From Pseudomonas knackmussii B13 (GTDB taxonomy: Bacteria > Pseudomonadota > Gammaproteobacteria > Pseudomonadales > Pseudomonadaceae): a stretch of 64,000 nucleotides of DNA. The notes below the pieces were generated by a model. The model was not told the origin of the DNA and made no database searches. It saw only the letters and a list, made by a program, of their open reading frames with translations. Positions 1-7,913 of the stretch are shown in pieces. Within the stretch, counting starts at the first letter, position 1. Every line of letters starts with the position of its first letter. The stretch is taken from the NCBI RefSeq assembly GCF_000689415.1, contig NZ_HG322950.1, forward strand, positions 5,897,501-5,961,500, written 5' to 3'. The position numbers and the translations under genes were made by a program.

Positions 1-860
1 AGGGCGTAGAACGGGCAGTCGGTCTCGAAGGCCGCCGGCACGTCGCCACGGGCCAGGACCTTGGCCAGCGCCTTGTCCGAGAAGAACTCGAAGGCGGTCA
101 GGTCGAGGCGGCTCTGGAAGGCGTGCAGCACCGGCATGATCGAATCAAAGTCGGGGGTGCCGAGGACCATCGCGGTGAGGTTCTTCGGCGCGCGCTCCAG
201 ACGCATGGTGGCTTCGACCACGAAGCCCAGGGTGCCTTCGGCGCCGATGAACAGCTGGCGCAGGTCGTAGCCAGTGGCGTTCTTGATCAGGTCCTTGTTC
301 AGCTCGAGCAGGTCGCCCTTGCCGGTGACGACCTTCATGCCGGCCACCCAGTTACGGGTCATGCCGTAGCGAATGACCTTGATCCCACCGGCATTGGTAC
401 CGATGTTGCCGCCAATCTGGCTGGAGCCGGAAGACGCGAAGTCCACCGGGTAGTACAGGCCGTGCTCCTCGGCGAACAGCTGCAGCTGCTTGGTCACCAC
501 GCCCGGCTGGCACACCACGGTGCGGTCGAAGGCGTTGAAGTCGAGGATCTTGTTCATGTAGTCGAACGACACCACCACTTCGCCATTGGCGGCGACGGCG
601 GCGGCGGAGAGCCCGGTACGCCCGCCCGAAGGCACCAGACCGATCTTGTGCTCGTTGGCCCAGCGCACCACGGCCTGCACCTGCTCGATGCTCTTGGGGA
701 AGGCGATGGCCAGCGGCGCCGGGGCGAAATGCTTGGTCCAGTCCTTGCCATAGGCTTCGAGGGAATCGGCGTCGGTCAGCAGCTTGCCGGGCTCCAGCAG
801 GGGCTTGAGCGATTCGATCAGGGCTTCGCGGGTCATTGGCGGAACTCTCAAATGGTTCAT
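1..860 (-). CDS. FAD-binding oxidoreductase, D-2-hydroxyglutarate dehydrogenase type (3' end outside window)
   Basis: Cut by the left edge, so only the N-terminal about 286 residues are seen. The protein reads MTREALIESLKPLLEPGKLL and carries a PCMH-type FAD-binding domain: PSGGRTGLSGAA is the pyrophosphate-binding loop, followed by GGNIGTNAGGIKVIRYGMTR and the GAEGTLG segment. This is the GlcD / D-lactate / D-2-hydroxyglutarate dehydrogenase family. It is divergent from serA, 167 bp apart. SerA side activity makes D-2-hydroxyglutarate, and a dehydrogenase of this family is known to remove it in Pseudomonas, so the pairing supports that role. Two starts are possible: ATG at 860 has AGGA five bases upstream, and ATG at 836 has only a weak GAGAG. 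I prefer 860. Substrate specificity is inferred from family and neighbour. Confidence 0.85.
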   Translation of the reverse strand, partial: MNHLRVPPMTREALIESLKPLLEPGKLLTDADSLEAYGKDWTKHFAPAPLAIAFPKSIEQVQAVVRWANEHKIGLVPSGGRTGLSAAAVAANGEVVVSFDYMNKILDFNAFDRTVVCQPGVVTKQLQLFAEEHGLYYPVDFASSGSSQIGGNIGTNAGGIKVIRYGMTRNWVAGMKVVTGKGDLLELNKDLIKNATGYDLRQLFIGAEGTLGFVVEATMRLERAPKNLTAMVLGTPDFDSIMPVLHAFQSRLDLTAFEFFSDKALAKVLARGDVPAAFETDCPFYA

Positions 861-1027
861 GGTCGTCCTGAGAACAGCTCAGGTCGCAACCGGGCAAGGG
901 AAAGGGAGAACATGCTAGCATACGCACCCCACGCAGATCGCCACCTGGCGCCGAGCTGCGGCACCGGCCGGTTCGGCCAGAGCTGTTCATTTTCTAGCCA
1001 TTATCCCGGGACTACAGGTTCAAGCAG

Positions 1028-2257
1028 ATGAGCAAGACTTCTCTCGACAAGAGCAAGATCAAATTCCTCCTCCTCGAAGGCGTACACCAGAACGCCGTCG
1101 ACACCCTCAAGGCCGCCGGCTACTCGAACATCGAGTACCTCAAGGGCGCGCTGTCCGGTGAAGAGCTGAAGGAAAAGATCGCCGACGTGCACTTCATCGG
1201 CATCCGCTCCCGCACCCAGCTGACCGAGGAAGTCTTCGACGCCGCCAAGAAACTGATCGCGGTGGGCTGCTTCTGCATCGGCACCAACCAGGTCAACCTG
1301 GACGCTGCCCGCCAGCGCGGCATCGCGGTGTTCAACGCGCCCTACTCCAACACCCGCTCGGTCGCCGAGCTGGTGCTGGCCGAAGCCATCCTGCTGCTGC
1401 GCGGCATCCCCGAGAAGAACGCCTCCTGCCACCGCGGCGGCTGGATCAAGTCGGCGGCCAACTCCTTCGAGATCCGCGGCAAGAAGCTCGGCATCGTCGG
1501 CTACGGCTCGATCGGCACCCAGCTCTCGGTCCTGGCCGAAGCCCTGGGCATGCAGGTGTTCTTCTACGACACCGTGACCAAGCTGCCGCTGGGTAATGCC
1601 CAGCAGATCGGCAACCTGCACGAGCTGCTCGGCATGTCCGACATCGTCTCGCTGCACGTGCCGGAGCTGCCGTCCACCCAGTGGATGATCGGCGAGAAGG
1701 AAATCCGCGCCATCAAGAAAGGCGGCATCCTGATCAACGCCGCTCGCGGCACCGTGGTCGAGCTGGACCACCTGGCCCAGGCGATCAAGGACGAGCACCT
1801 GATCGGCGCCGCCATCGACGTGTTCCCGGTCGAGCCGAAGTCCAACGACGAAGAGTTCGAAAGCCCGCTGCGCGGCCTGGATCGCGTGATCCTGACCCCG
1901 CACATCGGCGGCTCTACCGCTGAAGCCCAGGCCAACATCGGCCTGGAAGTGGCCGAGAAACTGGTCAAGTACAGCGACAACGGCACCTCGGTGTCCTCGG
2001 TCAACTTCCCCGAAGTGGCCCTGCCGTCGCACCCGGGCAAGCACCGCCTGCTGCACATCCACGCCAACGTTCCGGGCGTGATGAGCGAGATCAACAAGGT
2101 GTTCGCCGACAACGGCATCAACATCTCCGGCCAGTACCTGCAGACCAACGACAAGGTCGGCTACGTGGTGATCGACGTCGACGCCGAGTACTCGGACCTG
2201 GCGCTGGAGAAGCTGCAGCACGTCAATGGCACCATCCGCAGCCGCGTGCTCTTCTAA
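1028..2257 (+). CDS. serA: D-3-phosphoglycerate dehydrogenase
   Basis: This enzyme oxidises 3-phosphoglycerate to 3-phosphohydroxypyruvate with NAD, the first step of serine synthesis, in the cytoplasm. At 409 residues it is the short ACT-domain type, as in E. coli. The Rossmann motif GIVGYGSIG is near residues 155-163, the catalytic Arg lies in INAARGTVVE, and the catalytic His in HIGGSTAEAQ. The C-terminal ACT domain (about 338-409, HANVPGVMSEINKVF) is the serine-binding allosteric part. The gene has its own terminator just after the stop codon and is divergent from the FAD oxidoreductase gene. Confidence 0.97.
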   Translation: MSKTSLDKSKIKFLLLEGVHQNAVDTLKAAGYSNIEYLKGALSGEELKEKIADVHFIGIRSRTQLTEEVFDAAKKLIAVGCFCIGTNQVNLDAARQRGIAVFNAPYSNTRSVAELVLAEAILLLRGIPEKNASCHRGGWIKSAANSFEIRGKKLGIVGYGSIGTQLSVLAEALGMQVFFYDTVTKLPLGNAQQIGNLHELLGMSDIVSLHVPELPSTQWMIGEKEIRAIKKGGILINAARGTVVELDHLAQAIKDEHLIGAAIDVFPVEPKSNDEEFESPLRGLDRVILTPHIGGSTAEAQANIGLEVAEKLVKYSDNGTSVSSVNFPEVALPSHPGKHRLLHIHANVPGVMSEINKVFADNGINISGQYLQTNDKVGYVVIDVDAEYSDLALEKLQHVNGTIRSRVLF

Positions 2258-2272
2258 GCGCTGCGCGATACG

Positions 2273-2301
2273 AAAAAGGGAGGCCTCGGCCTCCCTTTTT
2301 T
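2273..2301 (+). terminator. Rho-independent terminator of serA
   Basis: A GGGAGGCC stem, two-base TC loop and GGCCTCCC are followed by a run of T, with an A run before it. It could act in both directions, because the gene on the far side (DUF4399, minus strand) ends at 2318. Confidence 0.9.
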
Positions 2302-2317
2302 CATGCCTTCGCGCAGG

Positions 2318-2755
2318 CTATTGGACGTTCACGGTGATCGGCTTGGACTCCACCGGCGGATCGAAGGGCACGTGGTTCCGGTCGCCCAGCAGCAGCTGCA
2401 GGGTGTGCTTGCCCGGCGGCAGGGTGAGCTGGGTTTCGGTCTGGCCCTTGCCGAAGTGGCGGATGTTGTCGTTCGCCGGCAGCGGCATGTCCATCGACGG
2501 CTGCTCCTTCAGGTCGACCAGCAGGTGATGGTGCCCGGAATTCGGTGCAGCCGAACCGGCCGGAGCGACATTCATGCCATCCAGGCCGAACTTGACGGTG
2601 AAGGTCTTGCCGACGGTGGCGCCGTCCTGCGGTTCGATGAAATACACCTTGGCGTCCACGGGGGACGGCGTGCGTGGCATGCCGGCCGCCAGGGCAGCGC
2701 CGGTGGCGAGCAGCAGCAGACCGGCAAGACCCAGGCTAGGCAGTGAAGGTTTCAT
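2318..2755 (-). CDS. Secreted DUF4399 domain protein
   Basis: A 145-residue exported protein. The signal peptide is MKPSLPSLGLAGLLLLATG then ALAAG. The mature part is a single DUF4399 domain with the conserved FIEPQDGATV, HHHLLVDL and LPPGKHTLQLLLGD segments, a small beta-sandwich-like fold. The triple His in NSGHHHLLVD suggests possible metal binding, but no function is known. It is convergent with serA. Its start follows an AGGAG-like sequence about 5 bases upstream (reverse complement of ggctcct). Confidence 0.85.
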   Translation of the reverse strand: MKPSLPSLGLAGLLLLATGAALAAGMPRTPSPVDAKVYFIEPQDGATVGKTFTVKFGLDGMNVAPAGSAAPNSGHHHLLVDLKEQPSMDMPLPANDNIRHFGKGQTETQLTLPPGKHTLQLLLGDRNHVPFDPPVESKPITVNVQ

Positions 2756-2881
2756 GTAGGGCTCCTGAAGGACAGATTGCGGAGAGCCGGCAGGCCGTCA
2801 CAGCCGAACCCGCCGGGGAAACCCTTTCAGCATAGACGCGCCGTTCAGGTACGGGCTCGAGCCTCGCCGAAAGTCGCCCTC

Positions 2882-3376
2882 TTAGCCACCCGCTTCCAGC
2901 CCGGCCAGGCATACCGCAGCGGCGTCCAGTTCCTCTTCGCTGAACACCAGCACGCCCATCCGTTTGAGCGCCGCAGCCGTCACGCCTTCGCCCTCCACGC
3001 GGTGCCCGGAGAAGCCGCCGTCATAGTTCTCGCGGTTGCCGCAGGACGGGCTGCGCGCCTTGAGCACAGCCAGGCGGATACCGTGGCTGTGTACCAGCTC
3101 CACAGCACGCTCGGCGCCGCGCACGAAAGCATCGGTGACGTCCTCGCCCTCCACGGTCACGACCTGGACCAGGCCATCCAGCACCCTGCCACCTTGGCCG
3201 CCTGCAATCTCCGCCGGCGGACGCGGCGTTGGCAAGCCACCCGCGACCTCCGGGCACAGGGCGACTACCCGCCCCTGCGCCTGCCAGCGCTCGAGCAGAT
3301 CGAAGGGACCGTGGCTGCCCCCGTCGTAGCGCACCCGATGCCCCAGCAGGCAGCGGCTGACGAGAATCTTCTGCAT
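2882..3376 (-). CDS. DUF523 family protein (TudS-like desulfidase family)
   Basis: 164 residues, all one DUF523 domain. Three conserved cysteines are visible: C9 in SRCLLG, C41 in ALCPEVAGG and C112 in ARSPSCGNRE. In the family member TudS (2-thiouracil desulfidase), three such cysteines hold an iron-sulfur cluster that takes up the substrate sulfur. I infer an Fe-S protein, perhaps removing sulfur from a thiolated nucleobase; the actual substrate is unknown. The start chosen is ATG at 3376, preceded by GGAG at the right distance. A longer reading to 3403 has no such site. Confidence 0.85.
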   Translation of the reverse strand: MQKILVSRCLLGHRVRYDGGSHGPFDLLERWQAQGRVVALCPEVAGGLPTPRPPAEIAGGQGGRVLDGLVQVVTVEGEDVTDAFVRGAERAVELVHSHGIRLAVLKARSPSCGNRENYDGGFSGHRVEGEGVTAAALKRMGVLVFSEEELDAAAVCLAGLEAGG

Positions 3377-3553
3377 GGCTGAAGCTCCATTTCCGATCGG
3401 CACAGACTAGCCCGCTCAGCCGAATGGGTCATCCGGATCGGATCGCCGGCCGCGCGGCCCATCCTTCGGCTGGAACTGCCGGACTGTCGTGGCGCAGCGC
3501 CAGAACGCCGCGCAGACTGCCACGCTCACTGCCACCGCGAGGGACACGCCATC

Positions 3554-4105
3554 ATGTTCGCCAGCCTGAATCGCCTGTCGGCGCTCTGCGCCAGCCTATT
3601 GCTCTGCAGCGCCGCCCAGGCCGCCATGGAACCGCTGGACAACGAGCACCTCGGGCGCATCAGCGGCCAGGACGGGCTGAGCATCCGCGCCAACGTCCAG
3701 GCGAGCATCGGCAAGGCGGCCTGGATCGACAACGGCGGCAGCGTCTCGCTGCGCAATGTGAAGATCGACAACGGCTGCACCAGCGCCGCGCTCTGCCCTG
3801 ACGGGCGCGGCGGCGCCTTGGCCTTCGGTCCGGCGCAGCTCGGCCTCAGCCTGCCGATCTTCGGCATCGAGCTGCCGACCCTGGCGGTGGACGTCGTACG
3901 CGGCGCCAGCGGCCAGCAGCAGTTGGCGCTGACCCTGCCGGACCTGACCAGCATCAACAAGCAACTGAACGCCAGCGGCCTGCCCTCGCAGACCATCCGC
4001 CTGCGGGTGGCCGGCGACCTCTATGTCGGCGAAGGAAGGCTCGGCAGCATCGAAGTGCGCGACATCCAGGACATCAGCGGGACCCTCCGCATCTGGGGCC
4101 ACTGA
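3554..4105 (+). CDS. Secreted protein with N-terminal GQDGL motif (DUF6160-like)
   Basis: 183 residues. A signal peptide (MFASLNRLSALCASLLLCSAAQA) is followed at once by MEPLDNEHLGRISGQDGLSI, the D-x-x-L-x-x-I/V-x-G-Q-x-G pattern of the DUF6160 / FilA-like secreted proteins of gammaproteobacteria. The rest is rich in beta-strand-type alternating residues (LGLSLPIFGIELPTLAVDV) with one Cys pair (NGCTSAALCPDG). Family members are envelope or pilus-associated, but no activity is established. It ends 8 bp before the convergent 2OG-oxygenase gene. The family name rests on the motif alone. Confidence 0.75.
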   Translation: MFASLNRLSALCASLLLCSAAQAAMEPLDNEHLGRISGQDGLSIRANVQASIGKAAWIDNGGSVSLRNVKIDNGCTSAALCPDGRGGALAFGPAQLGLSLPIFGIELPTLAVDVVRGASGQQQLALTLPDLTSINKQLNASGLPSQTIRLRVAGDLYVGEGRLGSIEVRDIQDISGTLRIWGH

Positions 4106-4112
4106 GCCCGGG

Positions 4113-4724
4113 TCAGGCGCGGCGGCGGAACCAGCCGGTCAGCGACAGCCGTTCGCGGTTGGCCGGCAGCACTTCATGGGGGAAGTCGGACGAGAGGAAC
4201 AGCACAAGGCTGCCACCCAGCGGCGGCACCTCGCGCTCGGCGCCATCGGGCAGGTACAGGCGCAATTCTCCGGCATCCTGCGGCTGCCAATCGTCGTTGA
4301 GGTAAAGCACGGCGGAGACAGTGCGACGGTCGTCATCGCGGAAACGATCCAGGTGCTTCTGGTAGAACGCCCCAGGCGGATAGAGGGCGAAGTGGCACTC
4401 GAAGTCTTCCAGACCAAGGTACAAGCCGCGATTGAGCGCTTGTCGCAGGCAGTCCATCAATTCCAGATAACGGTCGCAGGCCGCCGATTGCCCCGGCTCC
4501 AGCCACTGGATGTGGTCGCCGCGAATGCCTTCGCGTACCGCCTGCCCGGCACCACGGCCGACCGAAGCCGCGGCCAGTTCACCGGCCTCGGAACGGGCTC
4601 GACACTCGGCTGCGAGAGCTCCGGTCAGGTCACTTGGGAGGAAGACGCTCTGCATCGACCAGCCCTGCTCGGCGATGTCGTCGACCAGGTGCTGCAGCAG
4701 CGGGGAATCGGGAGTCGGGTTCAT
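4113..4724 (-). CDS. 2OG-Fe(II) dioxygenase (prolyl 4-hydroxylase-like)
   Basis: 203 residues with a complete P4Hc-type double-stranded beta-helix. The iron ligands are H124 and D126 (QKHLDRF) and H183 (FPHEVLPA), and R192 in ERLSLTGWF binds the 2-oxoglutarate carboxylate. It therefore looks catalytically competent. The substrate cannot be told from sequence; bacterial relatives hydroxylate protein side chains such as EF-Tu or ribosomal residues, or small molecules. There is no clear ribosome binding site before ATG 4724. Confidence 0.88.
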   Translation of the reverse strand: MNPTPDSPLLQHLVDDIAEQGWSMQSVFLPSDLTGALAAECRARSEAGELAAASVGRGAGQAVREGIRGDHIQWLEPGQSAACDRYLELMDCLRQALNRGLYLGLEDFECHFALYPPGAFYQKHLDRFRDDDRRTVSAVLYLNDDWQPQDAGELRLYLPDGAEREVPPLGGSLVLFLSSDFPHEVLPANRERLSLTGWFRRRA

Positions 4725-4823
4725 GCGCTATTGTAACGCCGGCCACAAGCGCCTCGACAAGCGAGGGCAGGCTTGCAGACAATAGCCGCGGCAATGGACC
4801 GCACCGCCAGGAGGACCCCCGAG

Positions 4824-5558
4824 TTGCGCGCACTGCTAGCCCTAGCCCTGCTGATGCTGGGCCTACCCGTCCTGGCCGATGACTACCTGCGCCTGTACCA
4901 GGCCGCCGGCTGGCCGGAACAGCGCGCGCATTTCAACGATGCCCTGCACGCCGCGCAGCAACGCTACAAGGCCAGCCTGCCGCAGGCGCTCTACCAGGCC
5001 CTGGTGGACAACAGCAACCAGCGCTTCGCCCCCGATCAGATCGACGCGCGCGCACTGGCCGGGCTACGCAGCAACCTGGCCGACAGTGCGCCCGCACTGG
5101 CCTTCTTCGAATCGCCGCTGGGCCACAAGGTCAGTGCAGCGGAGACCCTAGCCACCCGCCATGACCAACTCGCCCAGTACGCCAATGGTCTACCCCGACA
5201 GCAGGCCAGCGCACAGCGCCAGCAGCTCATTCAGCGCCTGAGCCAGGCGCTGCCTGCCCGTGAAGCGGGTGCGGAAGTCAGCCTGGCTCTGGCCGGAGTG
5301 GCTGCCGACAGCCTCAGCCAGATGCTCCCGGGCCTGCTCGGCCAGGGCAACGGCATGCTCGAAGGACAGCGCCAGAATCTGATGCAGCAGATAGGCGCCG
5401 ACCTAGACAACACCCTGCTGTACGTCTATCGCAGCCTCTCCGATGCAGAGCTGCAGCAGTTCGCCGACTTCGCCGAATCGCCTGCCGGCCGCGCCTACTA
5501 CCAGGCGGCCCTGGCGGGCGTGCGCGCCGGACTCGCCGCGGCACCTGCAAATCCCTGA
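4824..5558 (+). CDS. Exported DUF2059 domain protein
   Basis: 244 residues from a TTG start at 4824, chosen because a perfect AGGAGG lies at 4809-4814 and the resulting N-terminus (RALLALALLMLGLPVLA then DD) is a clean signal peptide. Upstream ATG and TTG codons at 4794 and 4773 have no ribosome binding site and would spoil it. The mature protein is helical. The C-terminal half (LLYVYRSLSDAELQQFADFAESPAGRAYYQAA) is a typical DUF2059 segment, and the N-terminal half repeats the same kind of helix-turn pattern. It is probably periplasmic; function unknown. Confidence 0.8.
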   Translation: MRALLALALLMLGLPVLADDYLRLYQAAGWPEQRAHFNDALHAAQQRYKASLPQALYQALVDNSNQRFAPDQIDARALAGLRSNLADSAPALAFFESPLGHKVSAAETLATRHDQLAQYANGLPRQQASAQRQQLIQRLSQALPAREAGAEVSLALAGVAADSLSQMLPGLLGQGNGMLEGQRQNLMQQIGADLDNTLLYVYRSLSDAELQQFADFAESPAGRAYYQAALAGVRAGLAAAPANP

Positions 5559-5698
5559 CAGGGATCAGACGCGTCCTACGCGCCATGAGGCGCCTTCCGC
5601 AGTAGCGAGCCGCTATCCTGCGCCCGCCGTGGAAGCAGAGGTGGCGCCGCAGGAGCAGGCGCAAGGATTCAAGGACATCGCCTCTATTCCCCGGTCCC

Positions 5699-6637
5699 TC
5701 AACTGAGGCGCTCGCCGAGAAACTCCAGGTAGCGCCGCCGCAATGCCTCGCTCTCATTGGCCAGATGGTGCCGCGCACCGGTCAGCAACAAGCACTCGAT
5801 GCGCTCGAACTTGTCCTCCAGCACCTTCAGGTTGTAACGCCAATCCACTGTTTCGTCGGCGTCGCCCTGCACCACCAGCAGGCTGCGGTCACTGGCTGAC
5901 GCCGCTTCGATGCGCGGAATCCAGCGCGCCAGCGCGCCGACCCAGGCGGTAGGCAGGATGCGCGGTTGCAGCGGGTCACGATCACGGAGGAAAGCGAGAA
6001 ACTCGGCGTCGTTGGAGTTATCGGTGAATTTGCGCGGTATGGAGCCGACAAAGGGCTTCAGCAGCTGATAGCTCAACTTCGACCAGCCCCAGGCACGTGG
6101 CCGCACCAGCGGTGCCAGCAGCAGCGTGTGGCCCAGTTCTGGGCGCGGCGCGCCGGTCAGCAGATAGTCGAGAAGTATCGCGCCGCCGGTGCTCTGCCCG
6201 CAGAGGTGCCAAGGCAGCGGCAACTCCAGCGCCTCGGCCTGGCCGAGCAGGCCGGTGAAGACCGCCTGGTATTCGGCAAAATCGTTGATGCTGGCCGCCG
6301 CGCCATTGGACAAGCCATGCCCCGGCAGGTCGCAGGCCAGCACCGCAAAACCCAGTCCCAGCGCCCATTCGACGAGATGGCTGAACAGGCCCATGTGGTC
6401 GTAGTAACCGTGCAGCAGCACCACGCTGCCGCGGGCTTGCGCAGGGCGCCAGTACTGGGTGGCGATGCGATAGCCGGCACACTCGAACACGCCCAGGCGG
6501 CTGTCCACACCGGGATGCCGTTCGCGCATGTCGAGGCCGTAGTAGGCCTGGTAGGCGAGGATCTGGTGGTCCATCACGGCCGCGGCCAAGGGTCGCAGAC
6601 TGTGACGCAGCGAATCGGGCTGGAAGGCTTCTGGCAT
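5699..6637 (-). CDS. Alpha/beta hydrolase (serine aminopeptidase / lysophospholipase-like)
   Basis: 312 residues, with no signal peptide. The oxyanion region is VVLLHGYYDHMG, the nucleophile elbow is GQSTGG with Ser149, and the catalytic acid and His lie in VVQGDADETVDW and GARHHLANES. This is the Hydrolase_4 (S33-like) family that includes monoacylglycerol lipases and lysophospholipase PldB. The natural ester or amide substrate is not evident. It is divergent from the thioredoxin-fold gene that follows. Confidence 0.85.
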   Translation of the reverse strand: MPEAFQPDSLRHSLRPLAAAVMDHQILAYQAYYGLDMRERHPGVDSRLGVFECAGYRIATQYWRPAQARGSVVLLHGYYDHMGLFSHLVEWALGLGFAVLACDLPGHGLSNGAAASINDFAEYQAVFTGLLGQAEALELPLPWHLCGQSTGGAILLDYLLTGAPRPELGHTLLLAPLVRPRAWGWSKLSYQLLKPFVGSIPRKFTDNSNDAEFLAFLRDRDPLQPRILPTAWVGALARWIPRIEAASASDRSLLVVQGDADETVDWRYNLKVLEDKFERIECLLLTGARHHLANESEALRRRYLEFLGERLS

Positions 6638-6739
6638 CGGGGTTTCCGCTGATAACGGGGCGCAAGGCCGAAGGCCGTGGCAACTTCTGCCGCAGGCGCC
6701 GGCGTGGCAATCTTGCCGGCTATCTTACCGGGATTCGCC

Positions 6740-7321
6740 ATGCCTGCCCGCCACCGCCCGCTGCTTCTCAGTGTCCTCGCTATCCTGCTGTCCGCCGCGG
6801 CCCTGTTCGGCGCGTACACATGGTTCCAGCAGCACTATCTGCACCCCTTCGACGATCAACCGACCCTATTCAGCGGCACCGGACTCAAGCTGCCCGCCGC
6901 GATGGCCGGCCCCGGCAATATCCGCCTGGTGCACTTCTGGGACCCGGCCTGCCCGTGCAACGTCGGTAACCAGCAACACCTTGGCGAGCTGCTGGCTCGC
7001 TACAGCACACGCGGCGTGGCGTTCTTCGCGGTGCAGAAACCCGGCAGCCACGGCCGCATGCCGGAAAGCCTGGCCGGTATGCGACCACTGCCAAGCCTCG
7101 ACGGAATGCAGGATCTGCCGGCCAGCCCGGCGGTAGCCATCTGGGACCGCGACGGCCGCCTCGCCTACTTCGGCCCCTACAGCGAAGGCGCTGTATGCAG
7201 TTCCGCCAACAGCTTCATCGAGCCAGTGCTGGATGCGCTGCTCGCCGGGCGGCGGGTGGAGGCCACCCACAACCTCGCCCAGGGCTGTTTCTGCCGTTGG
7301 CGTGATGGCGGTCAAGGCTAG
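6740..7321 (+). CDS. Membrane-anchored thioredoxin-fold protein (DUF6436-like)
   Basis: 193 residues. One N-terminal membrane helix (LLLSVLAILLSAAALFGAYTW, about residues 8-28) is followed by a periplasmic domain in which VHFWDPACPCNVGNQ looks like a thioredoxin active site, with C71 and C73 as CPC rather than CxxC. The cis-Pro loop is probably LPASPAVAIWD, and a second Cys pair (QGCFCRW) is near the C-terminus. The unusual CxC makes a standard disulfide-reductase role uncertain; a metal or redox-sensing role is possible. Start ATG 6740 is chosen because the membrane helix follows directly. The DUF number is from memory. Confidence 0.75.
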   Translation: MPARHRPLLLSVLAILLSAAALFGAYTWFQQHYLHPFDDQPTLFSGTGLKLPAAMAGPGNIRLVHFWDPACPCNVGNQQHLGELLARYSTRGVAFFAVQKPGSHGRMPESLAGMRPLPSLDGMQDLPASPAVAIWDRDGRLAYFGPYSEGAVCSSANSFIEPVLDALLAGRRVEATHNLAQGCFCRWRDGGQG

Positions 7322-7392
7322 TGCCCGAGCGGCATCTACACTTGCCTCGCCGGCCCACGAGGGGCCGCTGCCCACTCACATGGAGCCTGCGC

Positions 7393-7893
7393 ATGCGCAT
7401 TCGTCCCACCATCGCCCTCGCCGCCCTGCTGTCTCTGCCACTTATTGCAGTCGCCGACGACCAACCAAGCACCCAGCAGGTGATGTCCGAGCACAAGGCG
7501 GAGATCGATAACCACCTGGCCAACATCGACTACAAGCGCAAGCGCATCGTCGAAGCCAACATGAACTTGACCAGCGATGAGGCGAACGCCTTCTGGCCGA
7601 TCTACAACACCTATCGCAGCGAGGCCGAGAAGCTGAGCAAGGAGCACCTGGCGCTGATCTTCGACTACGCCAAGGCCTACAACACCGGCAAGGTTTCCGA
7701 CGACGCCGCCAAGGACCTGATCAAGCGCGCCGAGAAACTCCAGGACGAGCGCCAAGACCTGCGCAGCAAATACATCGACCGGATCGCCAAGGACGTTTCG
7801 CCGACCCGCGCCATGCGTTTCCTGCAGATCGAGACGCAACTCGATGCCATGGCCCTGCTCGACCTGGCCCGCGAGGTCCCGCTGGCCGAATGA
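7393..7893 (+). CDS. Periplasmic helical protein, function unknown
   Basis: 166 residues with a signal peptide (MRIRPTIALAALLSLPLIAVA). The mature part is almost wholly charged helix (KAEIDNHLANIDYKRKRIVE, EKLQDERQDLRSKYIDRIAK), in the size and style of Spy/CpxP-like periplasmic chaperones, but I see no LTxxQ motif to place it there. The start has GGAG eight bases upstream. It lies 72 bp after the thioredoxin-fold gene on the same strand, so the two may be co-transcribed. Confidence 0.8.
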   Translation: MRIRPTIALAALLSLPLIAVADDQPSTQQVMSEHKAEIDNHLANIDYKRKRIVEANMNLTSDEANAFWPIYNTYRSEAEKLSKEHLALIFDYAKAYNTGKVSDDAAKDLIKRAEKLQDERQDLRSKYIDRIAKDVSPTRAMRFLQIETQLDAMALLDLAREVPLAE

Positions 7894-7913
7894 GGTCGAG
7901 GCCGAGCGCTCTC

